Positions 1-7,309 of a stretch of DNA of 64,000 bases are shown here, in pieces. Numbering within the stretch: position 1 is the first letter of the stretch; every line of letters starts with the position of its first letter. The notes beneath the pieces are model-generated. The model did not search any database, was not told the origin of the DNA, and was given only the letters and a program-made list of their open reading frames with translations. A program made the position numbers and the translations under genes. Source of the DNA: a virus; the IMG/VR virus record IMGVR_UViG_3300027895_000070, positions 1 to 64,000 of that record; one strand, written 5' to 3'.

Positions 1-93
1 CGCCCACTCAAACTCGATGGGCATAACTTCGGTGAATGTATGACCAAAATCACGCCGGAGCTTGTGATTGAGGCCGTGCAGGCACTCGTCTAG
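1..93 (+). CDS. C-terminal end of an unknown gene (partial)
   Basis: Frame 1 is open from the first base and gives 30 residues ending ITPELVIEAVQALV before TAG. No start lies in the window. It converges on the pseudopilin gene and the two stop codons overlap. No family can be recognised from so short a piece; it is most likely the end of a host gene. Only the open frame and protein-like composition support it. Confidence 0.35.
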   Translation, partial: RPLKLDGHNFGECMTKITPELVIEAVQALV

Positions 94-839
94 TTGTTAG
101 ACCGATTTACCGATACCATCCCCGCCGATGCTCCAATATCCTGCCCGTTTCCTACTACGTATACACTCACTTCGTCCGCCGTATTCCCATTCGACTTTTC
201 AAGATTTGTTAGCTCCAACGCGGTGAAATCGTATCCCGCCTGCAAAGAGTAGCTTCCGTTTGGTTGCGCCAGCCCCAGTCGCAAGAATCGCCCTGTCAGG
301 ATCGTGTTGGAGTTATTCGATCCGTCATCCGCAATCAGTACGAAACAGCCGGAAGGATAGCCCTGCCCCGCAAACTGAATGTATGCCACTTTGTCCGATC
401 CGGGCTTGATGAGAGTGGCGGGAACCGCCGTCAGATTCATCGGCAATATTGCGCCTTCAAGGGCAATCGTATAGATGTACGCAGATGGGCTTCCGAGCGA
501 ATCTCGGCGATAGAAGGCGGCATATCCATAACGGGAGTCCACCGACGAAACCGTGTCTCCGGAGATGTCCTGCGTAGCCTGCGGCGTGAGCGGAGAAACG
601 ATGGGAACCGTTCCGCGCAAGGTTGGTGGGAACATCGGCGAACAACCGGGCACATCGGCAACCGACTGGATTTTGGCAATTGCGTTATGAGCTAGTGCGT
701 TCGCCTGCGTTTCATCGGAAACGGCCTTTGTCTCGCGGATAGCTACGGGGAAGAGGGTGGCGATCATGATGAATCCGATGCCAAGAAGGATCACCGCGAA
801 TAGAACCTCGATGAAAGTAAAACCTTTTTTCCTTGCCAT
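90..839 (-). CDS. Type II secretion / type IV pilus pseudopilin (prepilin-type N-terminal methylation domain)
   Basis: The 249-residue product begins MARKKGFTFIEVLFAVILLG, a class III prepilin signal. The short basic leader ends in Gly, followed by Phe and the conserved Glu at mature position 5, then a hydrophobic helix of about 20 residues. A prepilin peptidase would cleave after the Gly and methylate the Phe, and the helix would anchor the pseudopilin in the inner membrane. The rest (residues 40-249) is a beta-rich globular part with no further motif recognised. Many such genes occur in planctomycetes. It differs in type from all the phage-like genes to its right, so it probably marks host DNA flanking an integrated element; a phage-borne accessory gene cannot be excluded. 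Confidence 0.8.
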   Translation of the reverse strand: MARKKGFTFIEVLFAVILLGIGFIMIATLFPVAIRETKAVSDETQANALAHNAIAKIQSVADVPGCSPMFPPTLRGTVPIVSPLTPQATQDISGDTVSSVDSRYGYAAFYRRDSLGSPSAYIYTIALEGAILPMNLTAVPATLIKPGSDKVAYIQFAGQGYPSGCFVLIADDGSNNSNTILTGRFLRLGLAQPNGSYSLQAGYDFTALELTNLEKSNGNTADEVSVYVVGNGQDIGASAGMVSVNRSNN

Positions 840-893
840 CGCATACCTCGCGGTTAAACTCCACCCTCAATCCATACCCAAAAGGAGCCACCT

Positions 894-899
894 ATGTAA
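894..899 (+). other. Ribosome-binding site followed directly by ATG-TAA
   Basis: An AAAAGGAG motif at 880-887 sits seven bases ahead of ATG TAA. This is either chance, a start-stop regulatory element, or the scar of a gene start cut by integration at the host/phage junction. The rest of 840-968 shows no other gene. Confidence 0.25.
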
Positions 900-962
900 A
901 ACAAGGCGTTAAACCAAGTGATGCCTGGAAACTGTTCCGGTACTCGAAGTTCCAATTCTCGG

Positions 963-985
963 CCCCGGCTATTTCGGTTGGGGCT
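963..985. terminator. Candidate stem-loop at the end of the leftmost phage gene
   Basis: GCCCCGGC pairs with GTTGGGGC (8 bp with two G-T pairs) around a 7-base loop. A TGTTTCATT tract follows on the + side. The stem overlaps the stop codon of the 969-2201 gene. The U-tract is weak, so this is a tentative call. Confidence 0.3.
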
Positions 986-2201
986 GTTTCATTGGGGCGA
1001 AGATCAGATCGATTGCGGCATTCCATCCCCGGACAAATGAAGATGAGACGCCGCCCAATGGGTCGTTGATGGTATTAATCGCCGTTGCCAAATCCTCTTC
1101 CGTTGGCCTCATCACCCCCGGTGCGGTGGACGCGGAGAGGGCGGAAGCGATTGCGGTTGCGATGGAATTGCGAAGGCCACCCATGCACCTCCGAATCTCA
1201 TGGTGACTAATCTCGTGATTGAGTGGACTAAATGTAATGCCGCGTCCATCTGAACTAACAAATCGAACCTCTGTTCCGCAACTATTCCCGATAGGTATGA
1301 TCTTCTCCGCAATCTCCCTCGCGCGCGTCATCGCGTCCGGCGAAGGCTGCGGCTGCAAGTAACTTGTGGGCCGGTCAGCCAACGCCTCTCGAATCTTGGT
1401 GATGCGAGTCAGGAACCAGTCATCCCGTTCATAGGACACATCAATTCTCTCAAAAGTCTCCGCCAAAAGCCGCTCGGCTTCCCCAATTGCATCCCAAACC
1501 GTCCGACCATTCGGCGTCTTGTCTGGCTGCGGCTGCCGGGAGGCGGCGTAGGCGCGGAGGGCGGAGGCGATTACCTTTTTTGTGGCCCAAGCAAGTTCTG
1601 TGCATGATTGTTTGGGGTGAACCAAAAAGGCGGCGGTAAAAATATCATGCTTTAGGTTAATCCATACTCCGTTTTGCTGCACAATCTCCTCGGCGAACCT
1701 CTCCTCCGCCCCGTCCGTCGTCGCGCCAGCAGCGGGAGAGGCGATAGAGCCACCAGTAAGTGTGACTGTCGCACCAATCGGCTCGCCGACGCATTCGCTC
1801 GGCTCTTTCCCCTCCCCCGCCGTCGCGGCTTGTGCGGGCAGGGGACGGCCTTGGGAATCGCAGCGGAACCAAATCGTATTACCGCGATCGGCGGCACAGG
1901 CAATCTCCTCAAAAGAAAAAGACGGATTATCATTTCTACCACCCCACGACGTGGCGAAATAGATTCCCGCTTCACTTAAAACGTAGTGCCCGTTGCCCTC
2001 GTCGCAATTCCATCGCCCGTAATACCACTCTCTCGGATGCCGACGCTTCCACTCCCCGCCTTCCGCCGGCGGTTGCTCGGCGTAGATGTCGAGGAGGAGG
2101 TCGAGAAGGATAATAAGATAATTGCGATTGGGTTGCGGATGCCCCATTTGGTCTCGGAGCGACTGAAGTCTTTCGCGGATTTGTTGGGGAGTGAGGGTCA
2201 T
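969..2201 (-). CDS. Hypothetical accessory protein, 410 aa, composite
   Basis: No family is recognised with confidence. The product starts MTLTPQQIRERLQSLRDQMG and looks like a patchwork of short phage modules: an N-terminal helical piece, a Trp/Gly-rich segment near residues 45-110, an Ala-rich helical stretch near 210, and a C-terminal part with repeated ATAIASALSAS-like helices. It is the last gene of the leftward run from 4.5 kb. Its 5' neighbour ends six bases upstream, which suggests one transcript. Phage genes that are the most distal in an early operon are often host-interaction genes, but nothing in the sequence shows a role. Confidence 0.55.
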   Translation of the reverse strand: MTLTPQQIRERLQSLRDQMGHPQPNRNYLIILLDLLLDIYAEQPPAEGGEWKRRHPREWYYGRWNCDEGNGHYVLSEAGIYFATSWGGRNDNPSFSFEEIACAADRGNTIWFRCDSQGRPLPAQAATAGEGKEPSECVGEPIGATVTLTGGSIASPAAGATTDGAEERFAEEIVQQNGVWINLKHDIFTAAFLVHPKQSCTELAWATKKVIASALRAYAASRQPQPDKTPNGRTVWDAIGEAERLLAETFERIDVSYERDDWFLTRITKIREALADRPTSYLQPQPSPDAMTRAREIAEKIIPIGNSCGTEVRFVSSDGRGITFSPLNHEISHHEIRRCMGGLRNSIATAIASALSASTAPGVMRPTEEDLATAINTINDPLGGVSSSFVRGWNAAIDLIFAPMKQPQPK

Positions 2202-2206
2202 TGGGA

Positions 2207-2452
2207 TTACCTCTGTTGGATGGCTCGGACGGATATCTGCTTGACGCCGCTGAGTGCGATGCCGCGACTTCCAGATCGTTTGCAGCTCAAATCCTTATCA
2301 TCAGTCCCGGCATCCTGAAAAACCTGTCTAAGCCTTCCCGTCGCATCATCCGTAGCCTGCTTGATGATCTGTTGCATCGTCGTATCCTCGCTCCAACAAC
2401 TGTCGCATTCGATCTGAAGTTCAACGACGCAAGTTGCCTTTACTGAGTTCAT
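2207..2452 (-). CDS. Hypothetical protein, 81 aa
   Basis: Small protein beginning MNSVKATCVVELQIECDS with a helical middle (QQIIKQATDDATGRLRQVFQDA). No motif is recognised. It lies between two genes of the same leftward operon with gaps of 3-5 bases, which supports real translation. Confidence 0.55.
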   Translation of the reverse strand: MNSVKATCVVELQIECDSCWSEDTTMQQIIKQATDDATGRLRQVFQDAGTDDKDLSCKRSGSRGIALSGVKQISVRAIQQR

Positions 2453-2455
2453 CTC

Positions 2456-2746
2456 TCATTTCCTTCCGCCCGCGCTGGGCGGCGTCAAATCACCAAACCT
2501 CGCTATCGGTGCAACAAAATCTCCCCACACAAAGCATTCCCGCCATTGCGTCTCGCGCACGCCATGGACGGATACGCTCAATGCCTCGTCAGCCATCGAA
2601 TCATTTTCCCAATCAATGCTGTTGGCGTTGACCTGAACGATTTCCCATGTGTCCGATGGACACAATTCTGCCTTCTCAAAGGTGTCATCAGCGGGGATTC
2701 GCCACTTTGCCCAGTAATATCCCGGCTTGGTTGGAGTTTTGCTCAT
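2456..2746 (-). CDS. Hypothetical protein, 96 aa
   Basis: The product begins MSKTPTKPGYYWAKWRIPAD. The opening KPGYYWAKW followed by W-E-V/I-V motifs resembles a common family of short phage and plasmid proteins of unknown role. Its ATG overlaps the TGA of the gene before it by four bases (ATGA), typical of translational coupling. Confidence 0.65.
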   Translation of the reverse strand: MSKTPTKPGYYWAKWRIPADDTFEKAELCPSDTWEIVQVNANSIDWENDSMADEALSVSVHGVRETQWRECFVWGDFVAPIARFGDLTPPSAGGRK

Positions 2747-2916
2747 GTTCTTTTTCTCCTCGGCTTCGATAATTCGGAAAGCCGTTTTTGGGCTGCGTGA
2801 TGAGCCTGACGTAGCGTTTCGCGCTTCTCACTAAGTCGAATCCATTCCTTGTGAACCTCTTCAAGTTCAGAGTCGATCAACCTGAATTCTCGTTCGGCTC
2901 GTTCCTTTGCTGTCAT
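2743..2916 (-). CDS. Small coiled-coil protein, 57 aa
   Basis: The frame starts MTAKERAEREFRLIDSELEE and is highly charged and helical throughout, ending in a basic PRRKRT tail. It overlaps its upstream and downstream neighbours by four bases each. The composition suggests a short coiled coil; no function is known. It is too short for many gene finders, but the double ATGA overlap makes it convincing. Confidence 0.6.
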   Translation of the reverse strand: MTAKERAEREFRLIDSELEEVHKEWIRLSEKRETLRQAHHAAQKRLSELSKPRRKRT

Positions 2917-3275
2917 TCCCCACCTCGCCTTTCGGGGGCAGCGGGGAGGGGACGCCAGAGATCGGAATCAAACGCGAAAGGACCGCCAACGGATGACCAT
3001 ATATTCGACGGGTCCACTCCCGTTGTCGCCGGTCTATAAACGGCAACGCAAAGTCTTTCTACCATTTGTTTATTGGCGGGTTTCTCCTCCCCTAGCGTCC
3101 GCCACCGCTCTTCGTCGGGGAGGGCGAGGAAGGCGCGGACCTTTCGCATATGCTCATCCGCAACCGTATCCCAAGGGGGACGATCAGATTCTTTTAGCTT
3201 CTGGTCGGCAACGAAAAGCAACCACTCTATCGCCTCGCGCACGTCTTGGGGGAGAGAATTAGAGGCCACAATCAT
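2913..3275 (-). CDS. Hypothetical protein, 120 aa
   Basis: The product begins MIVASNSLPQDVREAIEWLL and has an amphipathic helical N-terminus (residues 8-55), then a less ordered C-terminal half. No motif is recognised. It belongs to the tightly packed leftward operon. Confidence 0.55.
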   Translation of the reverse strand: MIVASNSLPQDVREAIEWLLFVADQKLKESDRPPWDTVADEHMRKVRAFLALPDEERWRTLGEEKPANKQMVERLCVAVYRPATTGVDPSNIWSSVGGPFAFDSDLWRPLPAAPERRGGE

Positions 3276-3432
3276 CCTCGTCTTCCTGCTCTATCCGTCT
3301 ATCCCCATCCTCCACCTGATCCCCGTCGCGAGGGGAATGCCTGTCCAGCAGCTTCCAATCGTCCCCGCTCTCCATCGCTGCTTGGTTCCGCTCCTCACGC
3401 TCGAAATCGGATTGGGATTTATCGTAGGTCAT
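3259..3432 (-). CDS. Small acidic protein, 57 aa
   Basis: Reads MTYDKSQSDFEREERNQAAM and continues with many Asp/Glu residues to a stop at 3259. It overlaps the neighbouring genes by a few bases on both sides. Such acidic phage microproteins can be DNA mimics, but nothing beyond composition shows that here. Confidence 0.5.
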   Translation of the reverse strand: MTYDKSQSDFEREERNQAAMESGDDWKLLDRHSPRDGDQVEDGDRRIEQEDEDDCGL

Positions 3433-3812
3433 TGTCGCCCTCCATCCTCGGTTTGAAGAAAGGCGAGCGAATACGGCAATGCCTCAATGCTGGGGTCCAT
3501 TTGCTTATGATCGATTCGACCATCCGCCTTTTCGTCCGCCACTTCGCTCCATAGAAGTTTTCGCGGCACGCCTGGATCAGGGCCAAGTGATGGCCACCAA
3601 TTGGCGCGAATAGAAGCCGCGATACTCTTTTCAGCATCCGAACCGCCTTGCTCAACGAATCTCGCCATGTATTCGCGGCAAGCCAATAGCCCAGCACGGA
3701 AGAATACTTTGTGAATCGGATTGTGGGTGAGGACAGCATTCAAATCGGGAACCATCCGATGCAACTCAGCCAAGTCCTCTGCGTCCCATTCCGTGTCAAT
3801 CTTCTCGCTCAT
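3429..3812 (-). CDS. Hypothetical protein, 127 aa
   Basis: The start at 3812 (MSEKIDTEWDAEDLAELH) is chosen over the ATG at 3839 because AAAGGAG lies just upstream of it. The product is mostly helical, with a YMARFVEQGG segment in the middle, and resembles generic phage early proteins. No function is recognised. Confidence 0.55.
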   Translation of the reverse strand: MSEKIDTEWDAEDLAELHRMVPDLNAVLTHNPIHKVFFRAGLLACREYMARFVEQGGSDAEKSIAASIRANWWPSLGPDPGVPRKLLWSEVADEKADGRIDHKQMDPSIEALPYSLAFLQTEDGGRQ

Positions 3813-3835
3813 GACTTCTTCTCCTTTGCGTTTGA

Positions 3836-4297
3836 TCACTGCCGCGCCTCGATGATCTCACCACGGCCCTGACGCAACGATACGATTCCCCAAAATCCCT
3901 CGCGGACCATCGAGCCAGCTTGTTCGTATAGGGAGTTTGTTACGAGGCGATGAGCCGGGTGTGGAAGCTGTAACACGGGAAGTCGGTGGGCAATTTCTGT
4001 CACAACCTCAGCCGCCTGTCGCCCAAAAGTAACCACACAATCCGGCTTAACCTCACGCAACACGCCACGAATATGGGCCTCGTCCGGCGCAACCACTGAA
4101 TTGGGATTGTCGCCGACAATTGGCGTGGTGTTGTCGTAATGAATGGCGCAAGCCGCCGCGCCCTCAAACACACGAAGACGCTGGCCGCTTCGCGATTTAG
4201 CCAGCGCCTTAAGCCAAGATCGGCGAGGCCATGTGCCGCCTGCGTAAAGGGGACTCCACGCATTCTGCAAAAAACAGACTATCATTTTTGGTTTCAC
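3836..4297 (-). CDS. Uracil-DNA-glycosylase-superfamily-like protein, 153 aa
   Basis: The layout fits a small UDG-fold protein: an N-terminal NAWSP segment, a central strand and helix PDCVVTFGRQAAEVV, and a C-terminal LPVLQLPHPAHRL where UDG enzymes carry the HPS-type loop. Family knowledge says such enzymes remove uracil from DNA. Here the catalytic water-activating motif near the N-terminus is not clear, so activity is uncertain. It overlaps its upstream neighbour by four bases. It could serve repair of phage DNA, or be an inactive DNA-binding relative. Confidence 0.5.
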   Translation of the reverse strand: MKPKMIVCFLQNAWSPLYAGGTWPRRSWLKALAKSRSGQRLRVFEGAAACAIHYDNTTPIVGDNPNSVVAPDEAHIRGVLREVKPDCVVTFGRQAAEVVTEIAHRLPVLQLPHPAHRLVTNSLYEQAGSMVREGFWGIVSLRQGRGEIIEARQ

Positions 4298-4473
4298 TTC
4301 TTCTCTTTCTTCCCCGCAGCCTCGCGGGCGGAAATGGCCTCAGAAATAAGAATCCTCGCCATGTTTGATGTAGGGCGGGATTCCCTTTCGGCAAGCTCAA
4401 TCAAATCGCCCCATGTTTCGGCGTCGAGCTTGATGCCCAATACATCGCCATCTTTTTTGGTCGTGGTTGCCAT
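4294..4473 (-). CDS. Ribbon-helix-helix-like small protein, 59 aa
   Basis: Reads MATTTKKDGDVLGIKLDAET, then helices with SNMARILISEAISAREAAGK. The short strand followed by two helices fits CopG/Arc-type RHH DNA-binding proteins. The ATG at 4473 is preferred over the one at 4479 because the predicted -10 box (4480-4485) ends six bases upstream, giving a leaderless mRNA. Being first in its operon and beside a divergent promoter, it is a candidate autoregulator. Confidence 0.55.
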   Translation of the reverse strand: MATTTKKDGDVLGIKLDAETWGDLIELAERESRPTSNMARILISEAISAREAAGKKEKK

Positions 4474-4479
4474 GTCCAT

Positions 4480-4553
4480 AGAGTATTGTCACGAATTCTA
4501 GTTGTCAACAATAAAATTTGGCTATTGACAATTTGGTTGTTTCCGATTATAAT
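4480..4553. promoter_or_regulatory. Divergent sigma70-type promoters with inverted -35 boxes
   Basis: Rightward: TTGACA (4525-4530), 17-base spacer, TATAAT (4548-4553), both perfect consensus. Leftward: TTGACA on the minus strand (4503-4508), 17-base spacer, TACTCT (4480-4485). The two -35 boxes form the inverted repeat TTGTCAA/TTGACAA. The leftward start codon lies six bases past its -10. This is the likely main early promoter region. Confidence 0.75.
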
Positions 4554-4613
4554 GCGGGCGTCGATTGGAATTGGCCAACCGACAGGGGCCGCTAAATGCG
4601 GCAGGAGAATCAA

Positions 4614-4901
4614 ATGGATAAGCTGGCAATTCAGCAGACCATAAAAGAGGCCATGGGATTGGCCGCGAGTAATCCCGGTCCAAACGGCGGTCGATACGTC
4701 GGTCGAAAATACAACAAGAAAACCCAGAAGGGCGAATACATCATCCTCGAAACCGACAATCCCGATGAGCTTCACGCGATGAAGGACTGGAAGTCGAACA
4801 AGCTTGATGTGTTCGCCCATGTGTTGCCGACAAAATGCTATGGCATCGGATATGCCCGGAATTGGCTGAATCAGGACGGCACAGTCCATTTTGAGGATTA
4901 G
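4614..4901 (+). CDS. Hypothetical protein, 95 aa
   Basis: Starts MDKLAIQQTIKEAMGLAASN after a clear AGGAG and a small GCCGC-loop-GCGGC hairpin. The middle GRYVGRKYNKKTQKGEYI is basic and strand-rich, which could suit nucleic-acid binding. It is the first gene read from the strong rightward promoter at 4.5 kb, so it is expected to be expressed early and highly. Function unknown. Confidence 0.6.
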   Translation: MDKLAIQQTIKEAMGLAASNPGPNGGRYVGRKYNKKTQKGEYIILETDNPDELHAMKDWKSNKLDVFAHVLPTKCYGIGYARNWLNQDGTVHFED

Positions 4902-4975
4902 CGGATTCTCCGCCATGCCGCCGCGAGTCGCCGCGTACAGCGGCCCGGCGGCGTGGCCTCTATGCTCTCCCCGTC

Positions 4976-4994
4976 GCCCCGGAAGCGGGCAAAC
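4976..4994 (+). repeat. 19-base hairpin repeat, copy 1 (before an RBS)
   Basis: GCCCCGGAAGCGGGCAAAC folds as GCCC-loop-GGGC and stands just ahead of AAAGGA and the ATG at 5006. An identical copy precedes the next gene at 5291-5309. Confidence 0.6.
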
Positions 4995-5005
4995 AAAGGA
5001 ACAAA

Positions 5006-5284
5006 ATGGCAAAGCGAAAGAATATCAGCGGCGAAGATTTTACTGGACTCATCAAAGGGTGTGAAGATATAAGCGGATATTGCATCGGACTCGGTGATGA
5101 TTTGAGCAAGTGCCGCGTTGATCATATCGAAAATATTCCTCAAATCATCCATCAACTTGTGTGTTCCTCTCGTGATCTGAACCAACTCGCATTAAAGCTG
5201 ATGACTCGGCAGGACATCCAGGAAATGACCGAGAAGACGGCGAAAGCAGAACAAGCAATCGCGGCGTCGAAGGCGACTCTTTAG
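5006..5284 (+). CDS. Hypothetical helical protein, 92 aa
   Basis: Begins MAKRKNISGEDFTGLIKGCE and is helical to the end (QEMTEKTAKAEQAIAASKAT). No family is recognised. It is read from the early promoter at 4.5 kb and is bracketed by the two copies of the 19-base hairpin repeat. Confidence 0.55.
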   Translation: MAKRKNISGEDFTGLIKGCEDISGYCIGLGDDLSKCRVDHIENIPQIIHQLVCSSRDLNQLALKLMTRQDIQEMTEKTAKAEQAIAASKATL

Positions 5285-5290
5285 CAGCTT

Positions 5291-5309
5291 GCCCCGGAAG
5301 CGGGCAAAC
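5291..5309 (+). repeat. 19-base hairpin repeat, copy 2 (before an RBS)
   Basis: Identical to 4976-4994. It lies between the stop codon at 5284 and an AAAGGAAAAGAAG ribosome-binding region ahead of the ATG at 5326. Confidence 0.6.
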
Positions 5310-5325
5310 ACGAAAGGAAAAGAAG

Positions 5326-5865
5326 ATGCATCCCGAAGAAAACAACATCTACATCGTCGAGGGGGAGGTACAACTCCAAATTATTGCCGAATTTTTCAAG
5401 AAGGCCAAACAACTCCGCAGCGATCGCCTGAAGTGGTGCAAATCCCAAGGAACTCCGAATGCAATCACGCGGGGAGACGATATTGTTGGCCTACTTGCCA
5501 ATCCGAGCGCGAAGATTGTCGAGGGTTGGAAGCGAACCGAAAAGCCCGATATGTGCTTTGCATCGCAGTGGTCTTGGATTCCCGATTCACGAACGCGACT
5601 TGGCAAATCGCTTCGCGAGCAAATGGAGGCATTGAAAAGCATAACCACGACGGATTTCGCGCACGCTATCGGAGCCGACAAGGTAGTTATCCGCTATTCG
5701 TGTGGAGCGGTTCGTTACATGACGGCACAGTGCTATCAGGAGGGAAGCAACTGGATTCTGATATCTCCGAAGGACGAGAAAAAAGACGTTCCTCCGAAGT
5801 TAGCCGGATGCCGCCTTTTGAAGACGAGCGAATATTACGCAATCAAGGAAGCATCCGCCGCTTAA
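5326..5865 (+). CDS. Hypothetical early protein, 179 aa
   Basis: Begins MHPEENNIYIVEGEVQLQII. Notable stretches are WIPDSRTRLGKSLREQMEAL (residues 84-103) and a C-terminal strand-rich part with CGAVRYMTAQCYQEG. No known domain is recognised. It has a good ribosome-binding site and lies third in the rightward early unit. Confidence 0.55.
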   Translation: MHPEENNIYIVEGEVQLQIIAEFFKKAKQLRSDRLKWCKSQGTPNAITRGDDIVGLLANPSAKIVEGWKRTEKPDMCFASQWSWIPDSRTRLGKSLREQMEALKSITTTDFAHAIGADKVVIRYSCGAVRYMTAQCYQEGSNWILISPKDEKKDVPPKLAGCRLLKTSEYYAIKEASAA

Positions 5866-5913
5866 CCTCCGCCGGCACAACGGCGGCCTCGAGCGGTAAA
5901 CCCACTCGCGTTG

Positions 5914-6056
5914 ATATGCCGGTTGAATTATTCAGAGAATTACTGGCGATTCAAAAGCTCGCCTCTGACACCTTGGTTTCAGCTGTTCGTGAATCCGCCA
6001 TGCGCTGCGAGCAGGAGAAGAAGCATGACAGGACGAAGCGTTTTCATTCGCCATGA
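5914..6056 (+). CDS. Possible small protein, 46 aa
   Basis: MPVELFRELLAIQKLASDTL and a basic C-terminus. There is no good ribosome-binding site and it overlaps the next gene by 32 bases in another frame, so it is weakly supported. The helix is protein-like, which is the only argument for it. Confidence 0.3.
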
Positions 6057-6279
6057 TCAGGCCCGTCGCCTTTGGTGGATGATGCAATCGTGCATCGACG
6101 AAGGACCAGCACCGCACACGTCGGACGCGCAAGCCGAAGCGGACGATAAATGGTATCGCAAACTACAGCGCAAATTCGATTGGGCAATGGAGGTTCACCA
6201 GCCTCCGTCCCACCGCTCCGGATCAAGCTCCTCTCCATCGGATCCCGATTCCTCGCCCATGATCAAAAACCACTCGTAA
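6025..6279 (+). CDS. Hypothetical protein, 84 aa, with convergent overlap
   Basis: Starts MTGRSVFIRHDQARRLWWMM after GCAGGAGAAG. The N-terminal 60 residues look like a real helical protein. The Ser/Pro-rich last 28 codons lie antisense to the 6195-6368 gene and may be low-constraint sequence. It is the last gene of the rightward early unit. Confidence 0.5.
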   Translation: MTGRSVFIRHDQARRLWWMMQSCIDEGPAPHTSDAQAEADDKWYRKLQRKFDWAMEVHQPPSHRSGSSSSPSDPDSSPMIKNHS

Positions 6280-6368
6280 TCATCCCTGAATCGCTTCCAG
6301 CCAGGATGCCCGTCTTCTGGGAGATTCGGGGGTTCGGGACTGGTCACGTCGATGTATATTGTGTTCAT
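6195..6368 (-). CDS. Small acidic protein, 57 aa
   Basis: Reads MNTIYIDVTSPEPPNLPEDG, then WKRFRDDYEWFLIMGEE and an acidic end finishing in WDGGW. Strong protein-like composition and a clean start and stop argue that it is real. It is the last gene of the leftward methyltransferase operon and runs 85 bases into the opposing gene. Function unknown. Confidence 0.5.
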   Translation of the reverse strand: MNTIYIDVTSPEPPNLPEDGHPGWKRFRDDYEWFLIMGEESGSDGEELDPERWDGGW

Positions 6369-6373
6369 GCATC

Positions 6374-7309
6374 TTATATCGGTGCGAGGGGGATGAGACT
6401 TGAATTATTCTGCGTGGTTATCGCTTCCGGCTTCGGAGCGGAGAATAAGTCGAGTTGATCTTTGCTCGCCATTGTCTCGGCTCGCTGGCAATTGCGAATG
6501 GCCGCTTCGTAATAACTGTCCTTCAATTCGATGCCGATTCCCCGGCGTCCGAGCTTCAGAGCCATGTAGACTTCGCTGCCGATGCCACAAAATGGCGTGA
6601 GTATGATTTCGTCGGGATTACTATACATCCGAATCAGCCGATTAATGACGCCAAGCTGAAGAGGGCAAATATGCTTTGTATCGGACGAATCCCGGCCTTC
6701 GGAGACGTTCAGAGTATCCGTCTGGCGGATATCTGTCCATGCCGCTTCGGCCCATTGAATCCAATCGTTGCGAGTTACTTGGGCTATACTATCGACCGGA
6801 ACTGCGTTTGCACCGGGCTTGCTGAACAGAATAATGTAATCGCCCATTGCTCCCCGGCACTGCGCCCTATCCGCTTCCAATCCCGCGAATTGCAGGCTTC
6901 TCGCCTTCGTGCGGATAGCTTGCGACTGGGGATCTTTAGTGATGAGCCAGTCGTATTCGTAGGTGAATCCGGCGCGTTGGCCAAGGCGGATCAGCAGCCC
7001 ACGAAAATCGAACATGCCCAATTCTCCGCTCCGTTTGAGCCGCTTGATTTGCGAGCAATGCACCGCCATGACCCGGCCCGGCTTAATCAGTCTCAGGATG
7101 GATCGGTAGAAAAACGACAGGTGCAATTTCGCTTCTGATTTTAACTCCTCAGAATTACCGATATCGGCGACCATATTGGTGTATGCGAAGGTAGATGGGA
7201 ACGGCGGCGAAAATACCGAGAAGTCGATCGAATTCTCCGGCATATTTCGCATTTCTGGGATGCAGTCGCCGTGAATGATTTTGAATCTTTCGGTGTCTTC
7301 AAGAAACAT
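6374..7309 (-). CDS. DNA N4-cytosine/N6-adenine methyltransferase (beta-class arrangement)
   Basis: The start at 7309 (MFLEDTERFKIIHGDC) has GGAAAGGAAG upstream and is preferred to the ATG at 7378. Near residue 30 the catalytic motif IV reads FSVFSPPFPS. SPPF is usual in N4-cytosine enzymes and also seen in some N6-adenine enzymes. The SAM-binding motif I comes after it, LTPFCGIGSEVYMALKLG, followed by RGIGIELKDSYYEAA. That order (IV before I) defines the beta class. It overlaps the helicase end by 11 bases. With the D12 methylase two genes away, it probably modifies phage DNA, either against restriction or as a marker of replicated DNA. Confidence 0.85.
   Translation of the reverse strand: MFLEDTERFKIIHGDCIPEMRNMPENSIDFSVFSPPFPSTFAYTNMVADIGNSEELKSEAKLHLSFFYRSILRLIKPGRVMAVHCSQIKRLKRSGELGMFDFRGLLIRLGQRAGFTYEYDWLITKDPQSQAIRTKARSLQFAGLEADRAQCRGAMGDYIILFSKPGANAVPVDSIAQVTRNDWIQWAEAAWTDIRQTDTLNVSEGRDSSDTKHICPLQLGVINRLIRMYSNPDEIILTPFCGIGSEVYMALKLGRRGIGIELKDSYYEAAIRNCQRAETMASKDQLDLFSAPKPEAITTQNNSSLIPLAPI

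Noticed and set aside
5289-6056. 255-residue frame covering the 5326-5865 gene in another phase
   Set aside because: Composition is Arg/Ser-rich and shadow-like. The 179-residue frame has a proper start. Only the last 46 codons could be coding.
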